Translations under genes and position numbers: made by a program
Shown here: piece by piece, positions 5,294-5,295 of the stretch
How positions within the stretch are numbered: position 1 is the first letter of the stretch
Layout of the letters: each line of letters opens with the position of its first letter
Assembly: GCA_015485945.1 (NCBI GenBank)
Contig: WFSM01000140.1
Coordinates: 1 to 5,295 of the forward strand
Source of the DNA: Candidatus Bipolaricaulota bacterium
GTDB taxonomy: Bacteria; Bipolaricaulota; Bipolaricaulia; UBA7950; UBA9294
Length of the DNA stretch: 5,295 nucleotides
Reading direction: 5' to 3'
The notes under the pieces: generated by a model
Told to the model about the DNA's origin: nothing
The model's database searches: none
Seen by the model: the letters and a program-made list of their open reading frames with translations, nothing else

Positions 5294-5295
5294 GA

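Overview
This window comes from a bacterium of moderately high GC content. All genes start behind strong Shine-Dalgarno sites of the AAAGGAGG type. The gene content (a rubredoxin-less rubrerythrin-like protein, a peroxiredoxin fused to a nitroreductase, and a DsrE-family protein) suggests an anaerobe or microaerophile that handles oxygen and peroxide stress. A peroxiredoxin-nitroreductase hybrid is, as far as I know, described from Thermotoga, so a thermophilic or deep-branching anaerobe is possible. The sequence alone does not fix the taxon.

Layout. (1) 1-122: the first 21 codons of a leftward gene, possibly a MarR/SlyA-type regulator, preceded by an 18-bp perfect palindrome that closely resembles a SlyA operator. 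(2) 123-299: AT-rich DNA with no convincing gene, holding a strong but orphaned ribosome-binding site. It may be the 3' non-coding end of the neighbouring insertion sequence. (3) 300-1219: a decayed leftward IS110-family (DEDD) transposase with frameshifts, stops and a lost catalytic aspartate. (4) 1225-1665: the C-terminal remainder of a rightward gene of unknown family that abuts the 5' end of the transposase and was probably cut by it. (5) 1678-1708: an 11-bp-stem hairpin between the converging genes. (6) 1711-5293: a tight leftward operon.

The operon reads, in order of transcription: peroxiredoxin-nitroreductase fusion (may continue past the right edge), aldo/keto reductase, DsrE-family protein, rubrerythrin-like diiron protein, a 25-codon remnant of an FAD/NAD-binding protein, and a CRP/FNR-family regulator. 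Gaps are 11, 28, 22 and 1 nt, followed by a 4-nt overlap, so the genes are probably co-transcribed and partly translationally coupled. I infer a redox-stress module: peroxide reduction (peroxiredoxin, rubrerythrin), flavin- and NAD(P)H-dependent reduction of electrophiles and aldehydes (nitroreductase, aldo/keto reductase), sulfur or thiol chemistry (DsrE), and a sensor-regulator at the end. The least ordinary points are the fused first gene, the hidden flavoprotein remnant coupled to the regulator, and the operator-like palindrome at the left edge.
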